A stretch of DNA of 64,000 nt, taken from assembly GCA_016861165.1 (NCBI GenBank), contig BOKV01000006.1, forward strand, positions 62,001 through 126,000. Reading direction: 5' to 3'. Positions within the stretch are counted from its first letter, which is position 1; each line of letters begins with the position of its first letter. The translations under genes were made by a program, and so were the position numbers. Under the pieces are notes generated by a model, which saw nothing but the letters and a program-made list of their open reading frames with translations, was not told the origin of the DNA and made no database searches. Shown here piece by piece: positions 16,167-24,832 of the stretch. This stretch comes from Alphaproteobacteria bacterium (GTDB lineage Bacteria; Pseudomonadota; Alphaproteobacteria; Rhizobiales; Rhizobiaceae).

Positions 16167-17584
16167 GCCGTCTTCACCGTGGTGAAGAACTCCGCCGCGT
16201 AGCGGCCCTGCTCGCGCGGGCCGTAGCTCGAGCCCTTGCGGCCGCCGAACGGCACGTGGTAGTCGACGCCCGCCGTCGGCAGGTTGACCATCACCATGCC
16301 GGCCTCGGCGTTGCGCTTGAAATGCGTGGCGTGCTTGAGGCTCGTCGTGCAGATGCCCGACGACAGGCCGAACGGCGTGTCGTTGGCGACCGCCAGCGCC
16401 TCCTCGTAGTCCCTGGCCTGGATCACCGAGGCGACCGGCCCGAAAATCTCTTCGCGCGAGATGCGCATCTGGTTGGTGCAGTCGGCAAACAGCGCCGGCT
16501 GCAGGTAGAAGCCGGGCGTCTCGCGGTTGAGGCGCTCGCCGCCGAAGACCAGCCGCGCCCCCTCCTCGCGGCCGATGGCGATGTAGCGCTCGTCCTGTTC
16601 GAGCTGGTTCTGGTCGACCACCGGTCCGATCTGCGTGCCCTCCTTGAGCGCGTTGTCGACAACCAGCGCCTTCAGCCGCTCGCTGACCGCGTCGACGAAG
16701 CGGTCGTGAATGCCCTGCGTGACGATCAGCCGCGAGGAGGCGGTGCAGCGCTGGCCGGTCGAGAAGAAGGCGCCGTTGACCGCGCATTCGACCGCGGTCG
16801 CCAGATCGGCGTCGTCGAGCACCACCAGCGGGTTCTTGCCGCCCATTTCGAGCTGGAACTTGCGCATGCGCGCCAGGCTCGTCTCGGCGACGCGCTTGCC
16901 GGTGGCGATCGAGCCGGTGAAGGTGATGGCGTCGATGTCGGCACTGTCGAGCAACGCTTGGCCGACCACCGAGCCCTTGCCCATGACCAGGTTGAGCACG
17001 CCCTTGGGCAGGCCGGCGCGATGCAGGATGTCGACGATCGCCCAGGCGCAGCCGGGCACGAGGTCGGCCGGCTTGAACACCACCGTGTTGCCGTGGCAGA
17101 GCGCCGGCGCGATCTTCCAGGCCGGAATGGCGATCGGGAAGTTCCACGGCGTGATGACGCCGACGACGCCGACCGGCTCGCGCGTCACCTCCACCCCGAT
17201 CCCCGGCCTGACGGAGGGCACCGTTTCGCCGCAAAGCCGCAGCGCTTCACCGGCGAAGAAGTCGAAAATCTGGCCGGCCCGCACTGTCTCGCCGATGCCT
17301 TCGGCGAGCGTCTTGCCCTCCTCGCGCGCCAGCAGCCGGCCGAGTTCCTCCCTGCGGGCGAGGATCTCGTCGGCCGCCTTGCGCAGCACGGCTTGGCGTT
17401 CCAGCAGGCCCGAGCGCGACCAGGCCGGGAAGGCGGCCCTGGCGGCCGCGATCGCCCTTTCCGCGTCGGCTCGGCTGGCGCGGGCATATTCGCCGACGAC
17501 ATCGTTGGTGTCGGACGGATTGATGTTCGGCGCGGGTTCGCCGGCGGTCCATTCCCCGGCGATCAGGTTGGCGTGGACGGTCAT
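16148..17584 (-). CDS. 2-oxoglutarate semialdehyde dehydrogenase
   Basis: A 478-residue aldehyde dehydrogenase. The catalytic Cys is Cys280 (FSTGQRCTASSR), the general base Glu246 (LEMGGKNP), and ITPWNFP lies in the NAD site. The C-terminal block PTAGVDYHVPFGGRKGSS with YGPREQG is typical of 2-oxoglutarate (alpha-ketoglutarate) semialdehyde dehydrogenases of pentose and glucarate oxidation. It oxidises the semialdehyde to 2-oxoglutarate, feeding the TCA cycle. It lies 25 bases downstream of a DHDPS-family dehydratase that can supply the semialdehyde. GAGGGAGAC precedes the ATG. It also suits the XylX-like route encoded at 24833-28709. Confidence 0.87.
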   Translation of the reverse strand: MTVHANLIAGEWTAGEPAPNINPSDTNDVVGEYARASRADAERAIAAARAAFPAWSRSGLLERQAVLRKAADEILARREELGRLLAREEGKTLAEGIGETVRAGQIFDFFAGEALRLCGETVPSVRPGIGVEVTREPVGVVGVITPWNFPIAIPAWKIAPALCHGNTVVFKPADLVPGCAWAIVDILHRAGLPKGVLNLVMGKGSVVGQALLDSADIDAITFTGSIATGKRVAETSLARMRKFQLEMGGKNPLVVLDDADLATAVECAVNGAFFSTGQRCTASSRLIVTQGIHDRFVDAVSERLKALVVDNALKEGTQIGPVVDQNQLEQDERYIAIGREEGARLVFGGERLNRETPGFYLQPALFADCTNQMRISREEIFGPVASVIQARDYEEALAVANDTPFGLSSGICTTSLKHATHFKRNAEAGMVMVNLPTAGVDYHVPFGGRKGSSYGPREQGRYAAEFFTTVKTAYTAAG

Positions 17585-17609
17585 GTCTCCCTCCGCGTTG
17601 GCGATTTCC

Positions 17610-18488
17610 TCAGGCGGCTTCGAGGCCGATGCCGGTGAGCGCGTCCTTCTGTGCCGCCGTGAGCGGCAGGTGTGGCGGCAGCACCCGCTCGAAGGCAGGG
17701 TCGCCGTGCAGGCGGGCGACCAGGTATTTTATCGCCGGGATCAGCGGTTGGGCGGCGATCGCCGCGCGGGCGGCGGCGACCTTTGCCGCCAGCGCCGCAT
17801 CAGCCGGCCGGGCCGCGTACCGCGCGACCAGGGGGGCGGTGACGCTGACGGTCGCCGAGATGCAGCCGGCATAGCCGTCGGCCGCCGCCTTGCCCAACGC
17901 CGTCTCGCTGCTCGGGAAGACATCGAAACCGTCGATCCGCGCCAGCCGGGCGGCATAGGCGAGGTCGCCGGAACTGTCCTTGGCGCCGGCGATGCGGTCG
18001 GGGAAGGCCCGCTTCAGCCGCCCGGCCAAGTCCGCCGAGAACTGGATGCCGGTCATCTGCGGGAAATTGTAGAGATGGAGCGGCACCGGTGCGTCGGCGG
18101 TCGCTGCCACCAGCCGCTCGAACCAGGCGAACAGCCCGTCATCGCTGACACCCTTGTAGTAGTAGGGCGGCAGCACCAGCGCCGCGGCGAAACCGGCCTC
18201 GTGCGCAAGCCGGGTGAGATCGATCGTCGTCGCCAGGTCGGGCGTGCCGGTGCCGACCATCAGCCGGGCGGGGTCGAGCGCGGCCGCGGCCGCCGCCATC
18301 ACCCGCCGGCGCTGGGCGGCGGAGAATGAATTGGCCTCGCCGGTCGTACCAAGCACGTTCAGCCCGTCGCAGCCATTGGCGAGCGCCCAGCGTGCGTGGC
18401 GCAGGAAGCGTTCGGTATCCGGTTCGCCGGCTTCGGTGACGGGTGTCGGCACGGCGGCGATGACGCCGCGCAGTCGGATCGGTCGCAT
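17610..18488 (-). CDS. DHDPS-family 2-keto-3-deoxy sugar-acid dehydratase
   Basis: A 292-residue (beta/alpha)8 enzyme of the dihydrodipicolinate synthase family. It has LGTTGEAN (47-53), the general acid/base Tyr140 (HLYNFPQMTG) and the Schiff-base Lys170 (AGAKDSSGD). Next to a 2-oxoglutarate semialdehyde dehydrogenase the most likely reaction is that of L-2-keto-3-deoxyarabonate dehydratase, or of 5-dehydro-4-deoxyglucarate dehydratase. Either gives the semialdehyde substrate of the neighbour. AGGAGGAGCC precedes the ATG. An aldolase of this family is a possible alternative. It is 21 bases after the ferredoxin gene. Confidence 0.78.
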   Translation of the reverse strand: MRPIRLRGVIAAVPTPVTEAGEPDTERFLRHARWALANGCDGLNVLGTTGEANSFSAAQRRRVMAAAAAALDPARLMVGTGTPDLATTIDLTRLAHEAGFAAALVLPPYYYKGVSDDGLFAWFERLVAATADAPVPLHLYNFPQMTGIQFSADLAGRLKRAFPDRIAGAKDSSGDLAYAARLARIDGFDVFPSSETALGKAAADGYAGCISATVSVTAPLVARYAARPADAALAAKVAAARAAIAAQPLIPAIKYLVARLHGDPAFERVLPPHLPLTAAQKDALTGIGLEAA

Positions 18489-18509
18489 GGCTCCTCCTGA
18501 GGGATGGTG

Positions 18510-18854
18510 CTACCCGGCGGCGGCGGTCTCGCGCAAGGGCCAGTCGGCGACGGCCGGGTGGTCGAGCGTGGTGGTGTGGGCCGCGTCCCAGCCGCCGGGC
18601 GAACCCCAGCCCGTGACCTGGTCGCCGAAGAAATCGCGGTTGATCTGTTCGAAGCGCTGCTGGTGGGCCGCCATCTCGCCGTCCCAGACGATGGCGTCGA
18701 CCGGGCAGATCGACAGGCAGAGGCCGCAATTGATGCACTCGTCGGGGTGGATGTAGAACATCCGGCCGCCCTCGTAGATGCAGTCGACCGGGCAGGCCAG
18801 CGTGCAACTGCCATCCTTCACGTCGATGCAGGGCTCGGTGATGATGTAGGCCAT
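18510..18854 (-). CDS. seven-iron (3Fe-4S/4Fe-4S) ferredoxin
   Basis: A 114-residue FdxA-like electron carrier. Cysteines at 9, 17, 21, 25, 40, 43, 46 and 50 match the spacing of Azotobacter FdI (which omits the initiator Met in numbering). The cysteine at FdI position 11 is Val here, which is compatible with a 3Fe-4S plus a 4Fe-4S cluster. The C-terminal half is the usual ferredoxin extension (QRFEQINRDFFGDQVTGW). It heads the minus-strand arm with the DHDPS-family and aldehyde dehydrogenase genes. Neither of those enzymes needs a ferredoxin, so its partner is unclear; service to the Fe-S dehydratase at 25770 is one possibility. Confidence 0.88.
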   Translation of the reverse strand: MAYIITEPCIDVKDGSCTLACPVDCIYEGGRMFYIHPDECINCGLCLSICPVDAIVWDGEMAAHQQRFEQINRDFFGDQVTGWGSPGGWDAAHTTTLDHPAVADWPLRETAAAG

Positions 18855-19097
18855 GCTCCCAGACGCCGGCGGTGGACCACGGCCGCCACCATCGCAGGCC
18901 GCGGCGTTCTAAAGAAGAAGAGATTTTCGCTTTCCATGCTGCCAAAACGGCAACGCAAGGCGATGACGCCGAGGGCGCCTGGCAGCGCTCGGTTCCGGCC
19001 GCCCCGGCGCGGTAGCGACCTGGCGGCGTTATATGAGGTCGAGGCGACATTATCGCTCATTAGTAGGGCAAATAAGCAGGTTTCAACAGTGAAATAC

Positions 19098-19112
19098 GTG
19101 CCGAATTGGCAC
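19098..19112. promoter_or_regulatory. palindrome GTGCC-N5-GGCAC
   Basis: GTGCC (19098-19102) and GGCAC (19108-19112) flank GAATT. It ends two bases before the candidate -35 box of the GntR gene, a plausible operator position for the divergent arms. Confidence 0.4.
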
Positions 19113-19114
19113 TA

Positions 19115-19143
19115 TTGACAGGCGACAGCCCTGAGGCTAATCC
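19115..19143 (+). promoter_or_regulatory. probable promoter of the GntR regulator gene
   Basis: A perfect TTGACA (19115-19120) and a weak -10, TAATCC (19138-19143), are 17 bases apart. Transcription would start near 19150, inside the FadR-type operator candidate. Confidence 0.5.
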
Positions 19144-19145
19144 TT

Positions 19146-19156
19146 TTGTCCAACAA
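19146..19156. promoter_or_regulatory. candidate FCD/GntR operator TTGTCCAACAA
   Basis: The 11 bases TTGTCCAACAA match the FadR-subfamily operator pattern TNGTNNNACNA exactly and form a perfect TTGT-N3-ACAA palindrome. The site covers the expected transcription start of the adjacent FCD-type regulator gene, so autorepression is likely. Confidence 0.6.
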
Positions 19157-19172
19157 ATAAGAGAACGAGACA

Positions 19173-19940
19173 GTGGCCGCCGTGACCGCCAGACCGCCCC
19201 GCGATGCGCTTGCGCCGCTGCCTTTCGACGCCGTGATTCGGCCGGCGGCGCCATCGGCGGTCGACGAGGTGGTGGCCCATATCCGCGCGCTCATCGCCGA
19301 GCGCGGCCTGCACGTCGGCGACAGTCTGCCGACCGAGCGCGAGCTGTGCCAGCGCTTCCAGGCGAGCCGCAACACGGTGCGCGAGGCGATGCGCATCCTC
19401 AAGGCTTACGGCGTCGTCACGGTGCGCCCGAAGATCGGCGCCGTCATCGTCGACAACCGCCTGGAGCGGGCGCTAGACCTGTTCTCGTTCAACACGATCG
19501 AGATTTCGCGCAAGACCTTCGCCGACATCCAGGGCTTCCGCTCGATGATCGAGGTCGACACGGTCGAGCGCATCTTCGACCATGCGGGACCCGACGACAT
19601 CACCGAATTGCGGGCGCGCAACCGGGCGATGCGCGACGCCCCGACTATGGCAGACGCCTCCGAGGCGGATTTCTCCTTCCACCTCAAGCTCGTCAGCATC
19701 CTGAACAACGATGCCGTCACCGAGGTCTACCGGATCATGAAGCCGGTGATCATCCGCATCATGGAGAAGGGCAAGGTGCGCCAGGATTTCGGCACCAGCA
19801 CCTACCAGCAGCACGCCGACATCATCGACGCGCTGGAGGCGCGCAACCGCATCAAATACCAGTATGCGCTCCAGTACCACCTGGAACTGGGGCTCAACAC
19901 GTTCGGCAGCCCGCAGGAGGACAAGCGGTCGCCGGAATAG
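19173..19940 (+). CDS. GntR-family regulator, FadR/FCD subfamily
   Basis: A 255-residue regulator. The winged helix-turn-helix is in DSLPTERELCQRFQASRNTV, followed by REAMRILKAYGVV. An all-helical FCD ligand-binding domain follows, with FRSMIEVDTVERI, SEADFSFHLKLV and a C-terminal QQHADIIDALEARN that supply typical acidic and His ligands. FCD regulators often bind sugar acids or other carboxylates and control their catabolism. GTG 19173 lies behind GAGAACGAG. The gene sits between the two arms of the sugar-acid pathway and is the obvious regulator of both. Confidence 0.88.
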   Translation: MAAVTARPPRDALAPLPFDAVIRPAAPSAVDEVVAHIRALIAERGLHVGDSLPTERELCQRFQASRNTVREAMRILKAYGVVTVRPKIGAVIVDNRLERALDLFSFNTIEISRKTFADIQGFRSMIEVDTVERIFDHAGPDDITELRARNRAMRDAPTMADASEADFSFHLKLVSILNNDAVTEVYRIMKPVIIRIMEKGKVRQDFGTSTYQQHADIIDALEARNRIKYQYALQYHLELGLNTFGSPQEDKRSPE

Positions 19941-20046
19941 GCCGGACTCCATCGGAGGAGCCGGCGACGGAGACACGAAGGCGAGCGGGCGGGCCCCGCG
20001 AGTCGAGTGTTTCCTGCGTCGTCAACCGAGTACCAGGGAGGACTTG

Positions 20047-21183
20047 ATGAGAGCAATCCGAATGACCACCGCGGCGCTCGCCGCGTTCATGGTGTCGACG
20101 ACCCTATCCTTCGCCGGACCGCAGATCGTGTCCGGCCCGGGCGCCGACCCGGAATGTTTCGCCCCATGGAGTGCCGATACCAAGTACATGCAGTGGCCGG
20201 CCAAATCGGGACCGTTCAAGATCGCCGTCGTCAACGGTTTCGTCGGCAACACCTGGCGCATCCAGATGATCAAGACCGCCAAGGCGTTCGCCGAGGACCC
20301 GTCGATGAAGGACAAGATCGCCGAGTTCAAGGTGGTCTCGACCGGCACCGACGCGCCCGCCCAGCTCGGCGCCATCGAGGACTTCATCAACCAGGGCTTC
20401 GACGCCATCGTCACCATCGCGGTGTCGCCCGACGGGTTCGACCGGGTAATCCGGCTGGCCGACAGGAACAATGTCGTCCTCGTTCCCTTCGACAACGTGC
20501 TCGACACCGACGCGGTGATGCAGGTCAACGAGGACCAGCTCGCCATGGGCCGCACCTGGGCCGAGTTCCTGGTCAAGGAGCTGGCCGCGCAGGGCAAGAC
20601 CAGTGGCAAGATCCTCGAGGTGCGCGGCCTGCCCGGCAATTCCGTCGACCGCGACCGTTCGATCGGCATCCATGAGGTGTTCGATGCCAATGGCGGACCG
20701 TGGGAGATCGTGCAGGTGGTCGGCAACTGGGACGACGGCACGGCGCAGAAGGTGACGGCCGACGCCATCGCCGTTCACGGCCAGTTCGATGCCATCGCCG
20801 TCCAGGGTGGCTCGACCGGCGTCGTCCAGGCCATGCTCGATGCCAAGCATCCGATGGTGCCGATCGCCGGCGAATCGGAAAACGGTTTCCGCAAGCTGGT
20901 CGCCCAGCACGCCGGTGACGGCCTGAAGGGCATCTCGATCGGCCAGTCGCCCGGACTCGTTGCCATCGCCATGAAGGCGGCCGTTGCGGCGCTGGAGGGC
21001 AATGTGATGCCGCAGCTCATCTCGGTGCCGCTGCCGGTGGCCGACTACACCACGTTGAAGGACGGGGAGAACTTCTGGTCCAACCTGCCCGACAACTTCT
21101 TCACGGTGAACGAGTTTCCGCCGTGTGGCGTCAACGTTTCGGGCCCGGCGATCATGGCGCAGAGCGAAGCCGACGTGAAATAG
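20047..21183 (+). CDS. sugar ABC transporter periplasmic binding protein
   Basis: A 378-residue binding protein of the ribose/xylose (type I) class. A signal peptide ends near LSFAGPQIV. The mature protein reads FKIAVVNGFVGNTWRIQMIK, then GFDAIVTIAVSPDGFDRVI and LVPFDNVLDTDAVMQVN, the usual ligand-cleft strands. AGGGAGGA lies before ATG 20047. A strong intrinsic terminator follows the stop, which should give far more binding protein than transporter. By context the ligand is a pentose, hexose or their acid; the sequence does not decide. Confidence 0.87.
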   Translation: MRAIRMTTAALAAFMVSTTLSFAGPQIVSGPGADPECFAPWSADTKYMQWPAKSGPFKIAVVNGFVGNTWRIQMIKTAKAFAEDPSMKDKIAEFKVVSTGTDAPAQLGAIEDFINQGFDAIVTIAVSPDGFDRVIRLADRNNVVLVPFDNVLDTDAVMQVNEDQLAMGRTWAEFLVKELAAQGKTSGKILEVRGLPGNSVDRDRSIGIHEVFDANGGPWEIVQVVGNWDDGTAQKVTADAIAVHGQFDAIAVQGGSTGVVQAMLDAKHPMVPIAGESENGFRKLVAQHAGDGLKGISIGQSPGLVAIAMKAAVAALEGNVMPQLISVPLPVADYTTLKDGENFWSNLPDNFFTVNEFPPCGVNVSGPAIMAQSEADVK

Positions 21184-21204
21184 CTTCCTCAATCGCAACC
21201 AACT

Positions 21205-21236
21205 GGCTAGCCTCGTCCGAGGCTAGCCCCTTTTTT
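21205..21236 (+). terminator. strong intra-operon intrinsic terminator
   Basis: GGCTAGCCTCG (21205-21215) and CGAGGCTAGCC (21218-21228) are perfectly complementary, and six Ts follow at 21231-21236. It sits between the binding-protein gene and the ATPase gene. Confidence 0.93.
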
Positions 21237-21246
21237 GCCGTTACCC

Positions 21247-22806
21247 ATGACCGCGCTGACCATCCAGCTTTCCGGTGTATCAAAGCACTTCGCCGGCATC
21301 CGCGCCCTCGAAGGCGTTGATTTCGCCTGCCACAGCGGTTCGATTCACGCCATCCTGGGCGAGAACGGCGCCGGCAAGTCGACGCTGATCAAGATCATGT
21401 CCGGCGTCCTCCAGCCCGACAGCGGCACCATGGCCATCAATGGCGCGCCGGTGCGCTTTGCCAGCCCGACCGAGGCGGCGGCGGCCGGCATTGTCTGCAT
21501 CTTCCAGGAACTGTCGCTCATTCCCGACCTGTCGGTGGCCGACAACATCTCGCTGGCCACGCCGCCGCGCCGTTTCGGCCTGATCGACCGTCGCGCCCAG
21601 CGCCGCCGCGCCGAGGAGTTGCTGGCGCGCATCAAGTGCGAGGACGTCGATCCCAACGCAACTGTGCGTGAGCTGTCGCTGTCGCGCCGCCAGATGGTCG
21701 AGATCGCCAAGGCGCTCGGCAAGGAGCCGAGGGTGCTCATTCTCGACGAGGCGACCTCGGCGCTGACCAGCCGCGATGTCGAGACCGTCTACCACCTGCT
21801 CGTTGAACTCAAGGAGCAGAACGTTGCCAGCCTGTTCATTTCCCACCGCATGCAGGAGGTCAAGCGGCTGTGCGACACGCTGTCGGTATTCCGCAACGGC
21901 CAGCATGTAGAGACCTTCGCCAGGGGCGCCCGCTCGGACGGCGAGATCGTCCGCCTGATGGTCGGCCGCGAGGTCGATGCGCAGTTTCCGCCGAAGCCGG
22001 AACGCCCGCGCCGCCCGGCGCACCTGTCGATCCGCGACCTTTCGTGGGAGAACCGTCTCAACGGCGTCAGCCTCGACATCGGCAAGGGCGAGATCGTCGG
22101 TCTCGGCGGCCTCGACGGGCAGGGCCAGAAGGAGCTGCTGCTTGCCCTGTTCGGCGTGCTGCGGGGCCTGCGCGGCAGTGTCACGCTGGCCGGCCGGCCG
22201 GGTGCGCCGGCCTCGCCGGCGCAGGCCAAGACCGGCGCCATGCGCATCGCGCTCGTGCCCGAGGACCGCAAGACGGAAGGGCTGATGCTGCCGATGTCGA
22301 TTGCCGACAACCTGTTGGTCGGCTGCTACGACCGCGTCTCCAACGGCCCGTTCATCGACCAGGCGAGGGCGAGGCAGGCGGTGGCCGAAGGCATCGCCAA
22401 GCTCGGCATCAAGGTCGGCCGGCCCGAGGACGCGGTCGCCACCCTGTCCGGCGGCAACCAGCAGAAGGTGGTCATCGCCAAATGGCTGATGACCGATCCG
22501 CAGGTGATCCTGCTCAATGATCCAACCCGCGGCATCGATGTCGGCACCAAGCAGGAGCTCTACCGGCTGATGCGCGAACTGGCCGACGAGGGCAAGGCCA
22601 TCCTGTTCTATTCGACCGACTATGCCGAGCTGATCGGCTGCTGCGACCGGGTGGCGGTGATGTATGGCGGCGCCGTGATCGCCGAACTGGAGGGCGAGGC
22701 CATCTCCGAGGAGGCGATCGTCGCCGCCTCGCTCAATGTCGACACTCGCACGGCGGCGCATGACGCTCCGGTCGGCGCCGTTGCCGCGGCGGCGGTCGGC
22801 GCATGA
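21247..22806 (+). CDS. sugar ABC transporter ATPase (double domain)
   Basis: A 519-residue fused ATPase of the ribose/xylose (RbsA/XylG) class. Domain 1 has Walker A GENGAGKSTLIKIMSG, signature LSLSRRQMVEIAKAL, Walker [12 protein letters not shown] and switch His FISHRM. Domain 2 has a degenerate Walker A, GLGGLDGQGQKELLLALFG, with signature LSGGNQQKVVIAKWL, as in the family. ATG 21247 is only ten bases after the terminator T-run, and I see no Shine-Dalgarno sequence before it. Expression therefore depends on readthrough and weak initiation. The stop overlaps the permease start (ATGA). Confidence 0.9.
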   Translation: MTALTIQLSGVSKHFAGIRALEGVDFACHSGSIHAILGENGAGKSTLIKIMSGVLQPDSGTMAINGAPVRFASPTEAAAAGIVCIFQELSLIPDLSVADNISLATPPRRFGLIDRRAQRRRAEELLARIKCEDVDPNATVRELSLSRRQMVEIAKALGKEPRVLILDEATSALTSRDVETVYHLLVELKEQNVASLFISHRMQEVKRLCDTLSVFRNGQHVETFARGARSDGEIVRLMVGREVDAQFPPKPERPRRPAHLSIRDLSWENRLNGVSLDIGKGEIVGLGGLDGQGQKELLLALFGVLRGLRGSVTLAGRPGAPASPAQAKTGAMRIALVPEDRKTEGLMLPMSIADNLLVGCYDRVSNGPFIDQARARQAVAEGIAKLGIKVGRPEDAVATLSGGNQQKVVIAKWLMTDPQVILLNDPTRGIDVGTKQELYRLMRELADEGKAILFYSTDYAELIGCCDRVAVMYGGAVIAELEGEAISEEAIVAASLNVDTRTAAHDAPVGAVAAAAVGA

Positions 22807-23852
22807 ACGCCCGGCCTTCGCCCGTGCTGGCCGGCGTGCGCCACAACCCCGGCTTTGCCATCGCGCTCGTCCTGTTCGGCGCACTCTACCTCGTCTACAA
22901 CATGATGCATCCGCGCGGCTTCTCCGGCGCGGTGCTGATCCAGAACGTCAACGAGTCGGTCGCCATTGTCTTCCTGGCGATGGCCCAGACCGTGCCCGTG
23001 CTGATGGGCGGCCTCGACCTTTCGGTCGGCGCCATCATGACGCTGACCAACTGCATCGCCTCCGAACTGGTGATCGGCACGCCTGGCCAGATCGCCTTCG
23101 GCATGGCCGCGACGCTGGCCAGCGGCACCGCGTTCGGGCTGATGAACGGGCTGATCGTCGTCTACGGACGCCTGCAGCCGATCATCGCCACGCTGGCGAC
23201 CGGCGCCATCGCCATGGGGCTGGCGCTGTTCATCCGGCCCAAGCCCGGCGGCCGCGTCGACGACGACATTAGCTGGGCGCTCACCAATGACCTTTACGAA
23301 CTGGTAGCGACCTATGGCTGGTTCGACGCCGACGCCGGCTGGTTCCAGCCGGTCGCCTGGATACCGGTGCCGCTGATCATCCTGGTGGTGATCGCCTTCG
23401 GCGTCTGGCTGCCGTTCCGGCGCACGGTGACGGGCCGCACCATCTATGCCATCGGCTCGGCCGAGGGTGCCGCCTTCATGTCCGGCCTGCCGATCGAGCG
23501 CGCCAAGATCGCCGCCTTCACGCTCGCCGGCTTCTTTGCTTCCTGCGGCGGCCTCTACCTCGCCATCCAGACTTCGTCGGGCAATGCCGACATCACCCAG
23601 GCCGGCGCCTACACGCTCAATTCGATCGCCGCCGTCGTCATCGGCGGCACCTCGCTGCTCGGCGGCGTCGGCGGCGCCATCGGCTCGCTCGTCGGCGCGC
23701 TCATCCTGCGGGTCATCTCGTTCTACTTCCGCATCCTTTCGATCGACCCGCTGCTGCAACCGCTGGTCGAAGGCGTCGTCCTGCTGACCGCCGTCAGCCT
23801 CGGCGTCTTCCGCACGCTGCAGGTCAAGAACCGCCTCGATCTCTTCCGTTAG
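22803..23852 (+). CDS. sugar ABC transporter permease 1
   Basis: A 349-residue inner-membrane permease of the BPD_transp_2 (RbsC-like) class with eight or more hydrophobic segments. Typical blocks are TVPVLMGGLDLSVGAIMTLT, AIGSAEGAAFMSGLPIERAK and SIAAVVIGGTSLLGGVGGAI. It begins inside the ATPase stop and is followed 11 bases later by a second permease. It presumably forms a heterodimer with that protein, though homodimers also occur in this class. Confidence 0.9.
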   Translation: MNARPSPVLAGVRHNPGFAIALVLFGALYLVYNMMHPRGFSGAVLIQNVNESVAIVFLAMAQTVPVLMGGLDLSVGAIMTLTNCIASELVIGTPGQIAFGMAATLASGTAFGLMNGLIVVYGRLQPIIATLATGAIAMGLALFIRPKPGGRVDDDISWALTNDLYELVATYGWFDADAGWFQPVAWIPVPLIILVVIAFGVWLPFRRTVTGRTIYAIGSAEGAAFMSGLPIERAKIAAFTLAGFFASCGGLYLAIQTSSGNADITQAGAYTLNSIAAVVIGGTSLLGGVGGAIGSLVGALILRVISFYFRILSIDPLLQPLVEGVVLLTAVSLGVFRTLQVKNRLDLFR

Positions 23853-23863
23853 GACGGCCGGAC

Positions 23864-24823
23864 ATGACGCTCGCCATCGCCAGCCTGAAGCCCGAGGACA
23901 AGCCGGTCGTGCTGGCGTCGGCCTTCGTGCTGGTTATCCTGCTGGTCGGTACCGTCTACACCCTGGCTACCCAGGGGACGGCGCCGCTGCTTTCGCCGCA
24001 ATACCTGGTGCAGCAGTTGCAGACGGGCTCCTTCCTCGGCATCGCCGCCGCCGGCATGATGGTGGTCATCCTGCTCGGCCACATCGACCTTTCCATCCCG
24101 TGGACGATGACGGCGGCCGCGATGATGGCGACGACCGTCGGCGGCGACATGGCGATCCCCGTCGGCATCGCCGTCGGCGTCGCGGTCGGCCTGTTCAACG
24201 GCATCGGCGTCGCCTATCTGCGCATCCCGTCGATGATCTTCACGCTCGGCGTCGATTCGGTCATGCGCGGTCTGATGGTCGCCCATACCGGCGGCTTCGC
24301 GCCGCAGGACGCGGCGACGCCGCTGATGCGCTTCTTTGCCGCCGAGCGCGTCCTCGGCGTTCCCGTCGCCATCTTCGTCTGGCTGGCGGTGTCGGTGGTG
24401 ATCGCCGTCATGCTCCGGCGCACCGCCTTCGGCCGTGCCGTCTACGCCACCGGCAACCGCGAGGCGGCCGCCTATCTGTCGGGTATCCGCACGCGCCTCG
24501 TCATTCTTGGCGCCTTCGTCGTCTGCGGCATCTGCGCGGCGCTGGCGGGCGTGCTGCTCGCCGGCTATTCGGCCAAGGCCTATCAGGGCATGGGCACGCC
24601 CTTCCTGCTGCCCGCCATCGCCGCCGTGGTCATCGGCGGCACCCGCATTCTCGGCGGCCAGGGCCGCTATGTCGGCACACTGATCGGGGTCGTGCTGATC
24701 GTGCTGCTCAATTCGGTGCTGTCGATCATGCAGATGCCGGAAGCGGGGCGCCAGGTCATCTACGGTTCGGTGATCATCGGCATGCTGCTCGTTTATGGTC
24801 GCGGCGCCCGCGTGACATCCTGA
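23864..24823 (+). CDS. sugar ABC transporter permease 2
   Basis: A 319-residue permease of the same class as its upstream neighbour. Shared blocks are MMVVILLGHIDLSIPWTMTA, YATGNREAAAYLSGIRTRL and AVVIGGTRILGGQGRYVGTL. Two different permeases in one sugar operon point to a heterodimeric channel. The lactonase gene starts nine bases after its stop, so import and catabolism are linked. Confidence 0.9.
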   Translation: MTLAIASLKPEDKPVVLASAFVLVILLVGTVYTLATQGTAPLLSPQYLVQQLQTGSFLGIAAAGMMVVILLGHIDLSIPWTMTAAAMMATTVGGDMAIPVGIAVGVAVGLFNGIGVAYLRIPSMIFTLGVDSVMRGLMVAHTGGFAPQDAATPLMRFFAAERVLGVPVAIFVWLAVSVVIAVMLRRTAFGRAVYATGNREAAAYLSGIRTRLVILGAFVVCGICAALAGVLLAGYSAKAYQGMGTPFLLPAIAAVVIGGTRILGGQGRYVGTLIGVVLIVLLNSVLSIMQMPEAGRQVIYGSVIIGMLLVYGRGARVTS

Positions 24824-24832
24824 GGAAAGACG

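Larger units (their letters stand above)
18855..19172. other. divergent regulatory region, ferredoxin arm / GntR arm
   Basis: These 318 bases have no gene. The half nearer the regulator (19030-19172) is clearly more AT-rich than the surroundings and carries a probable rightward promoter and two palindromes, listed separately. The half nearer the ferredoxin is GC-rich and shows no clear leftward promoter. Confidence 0.6.
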
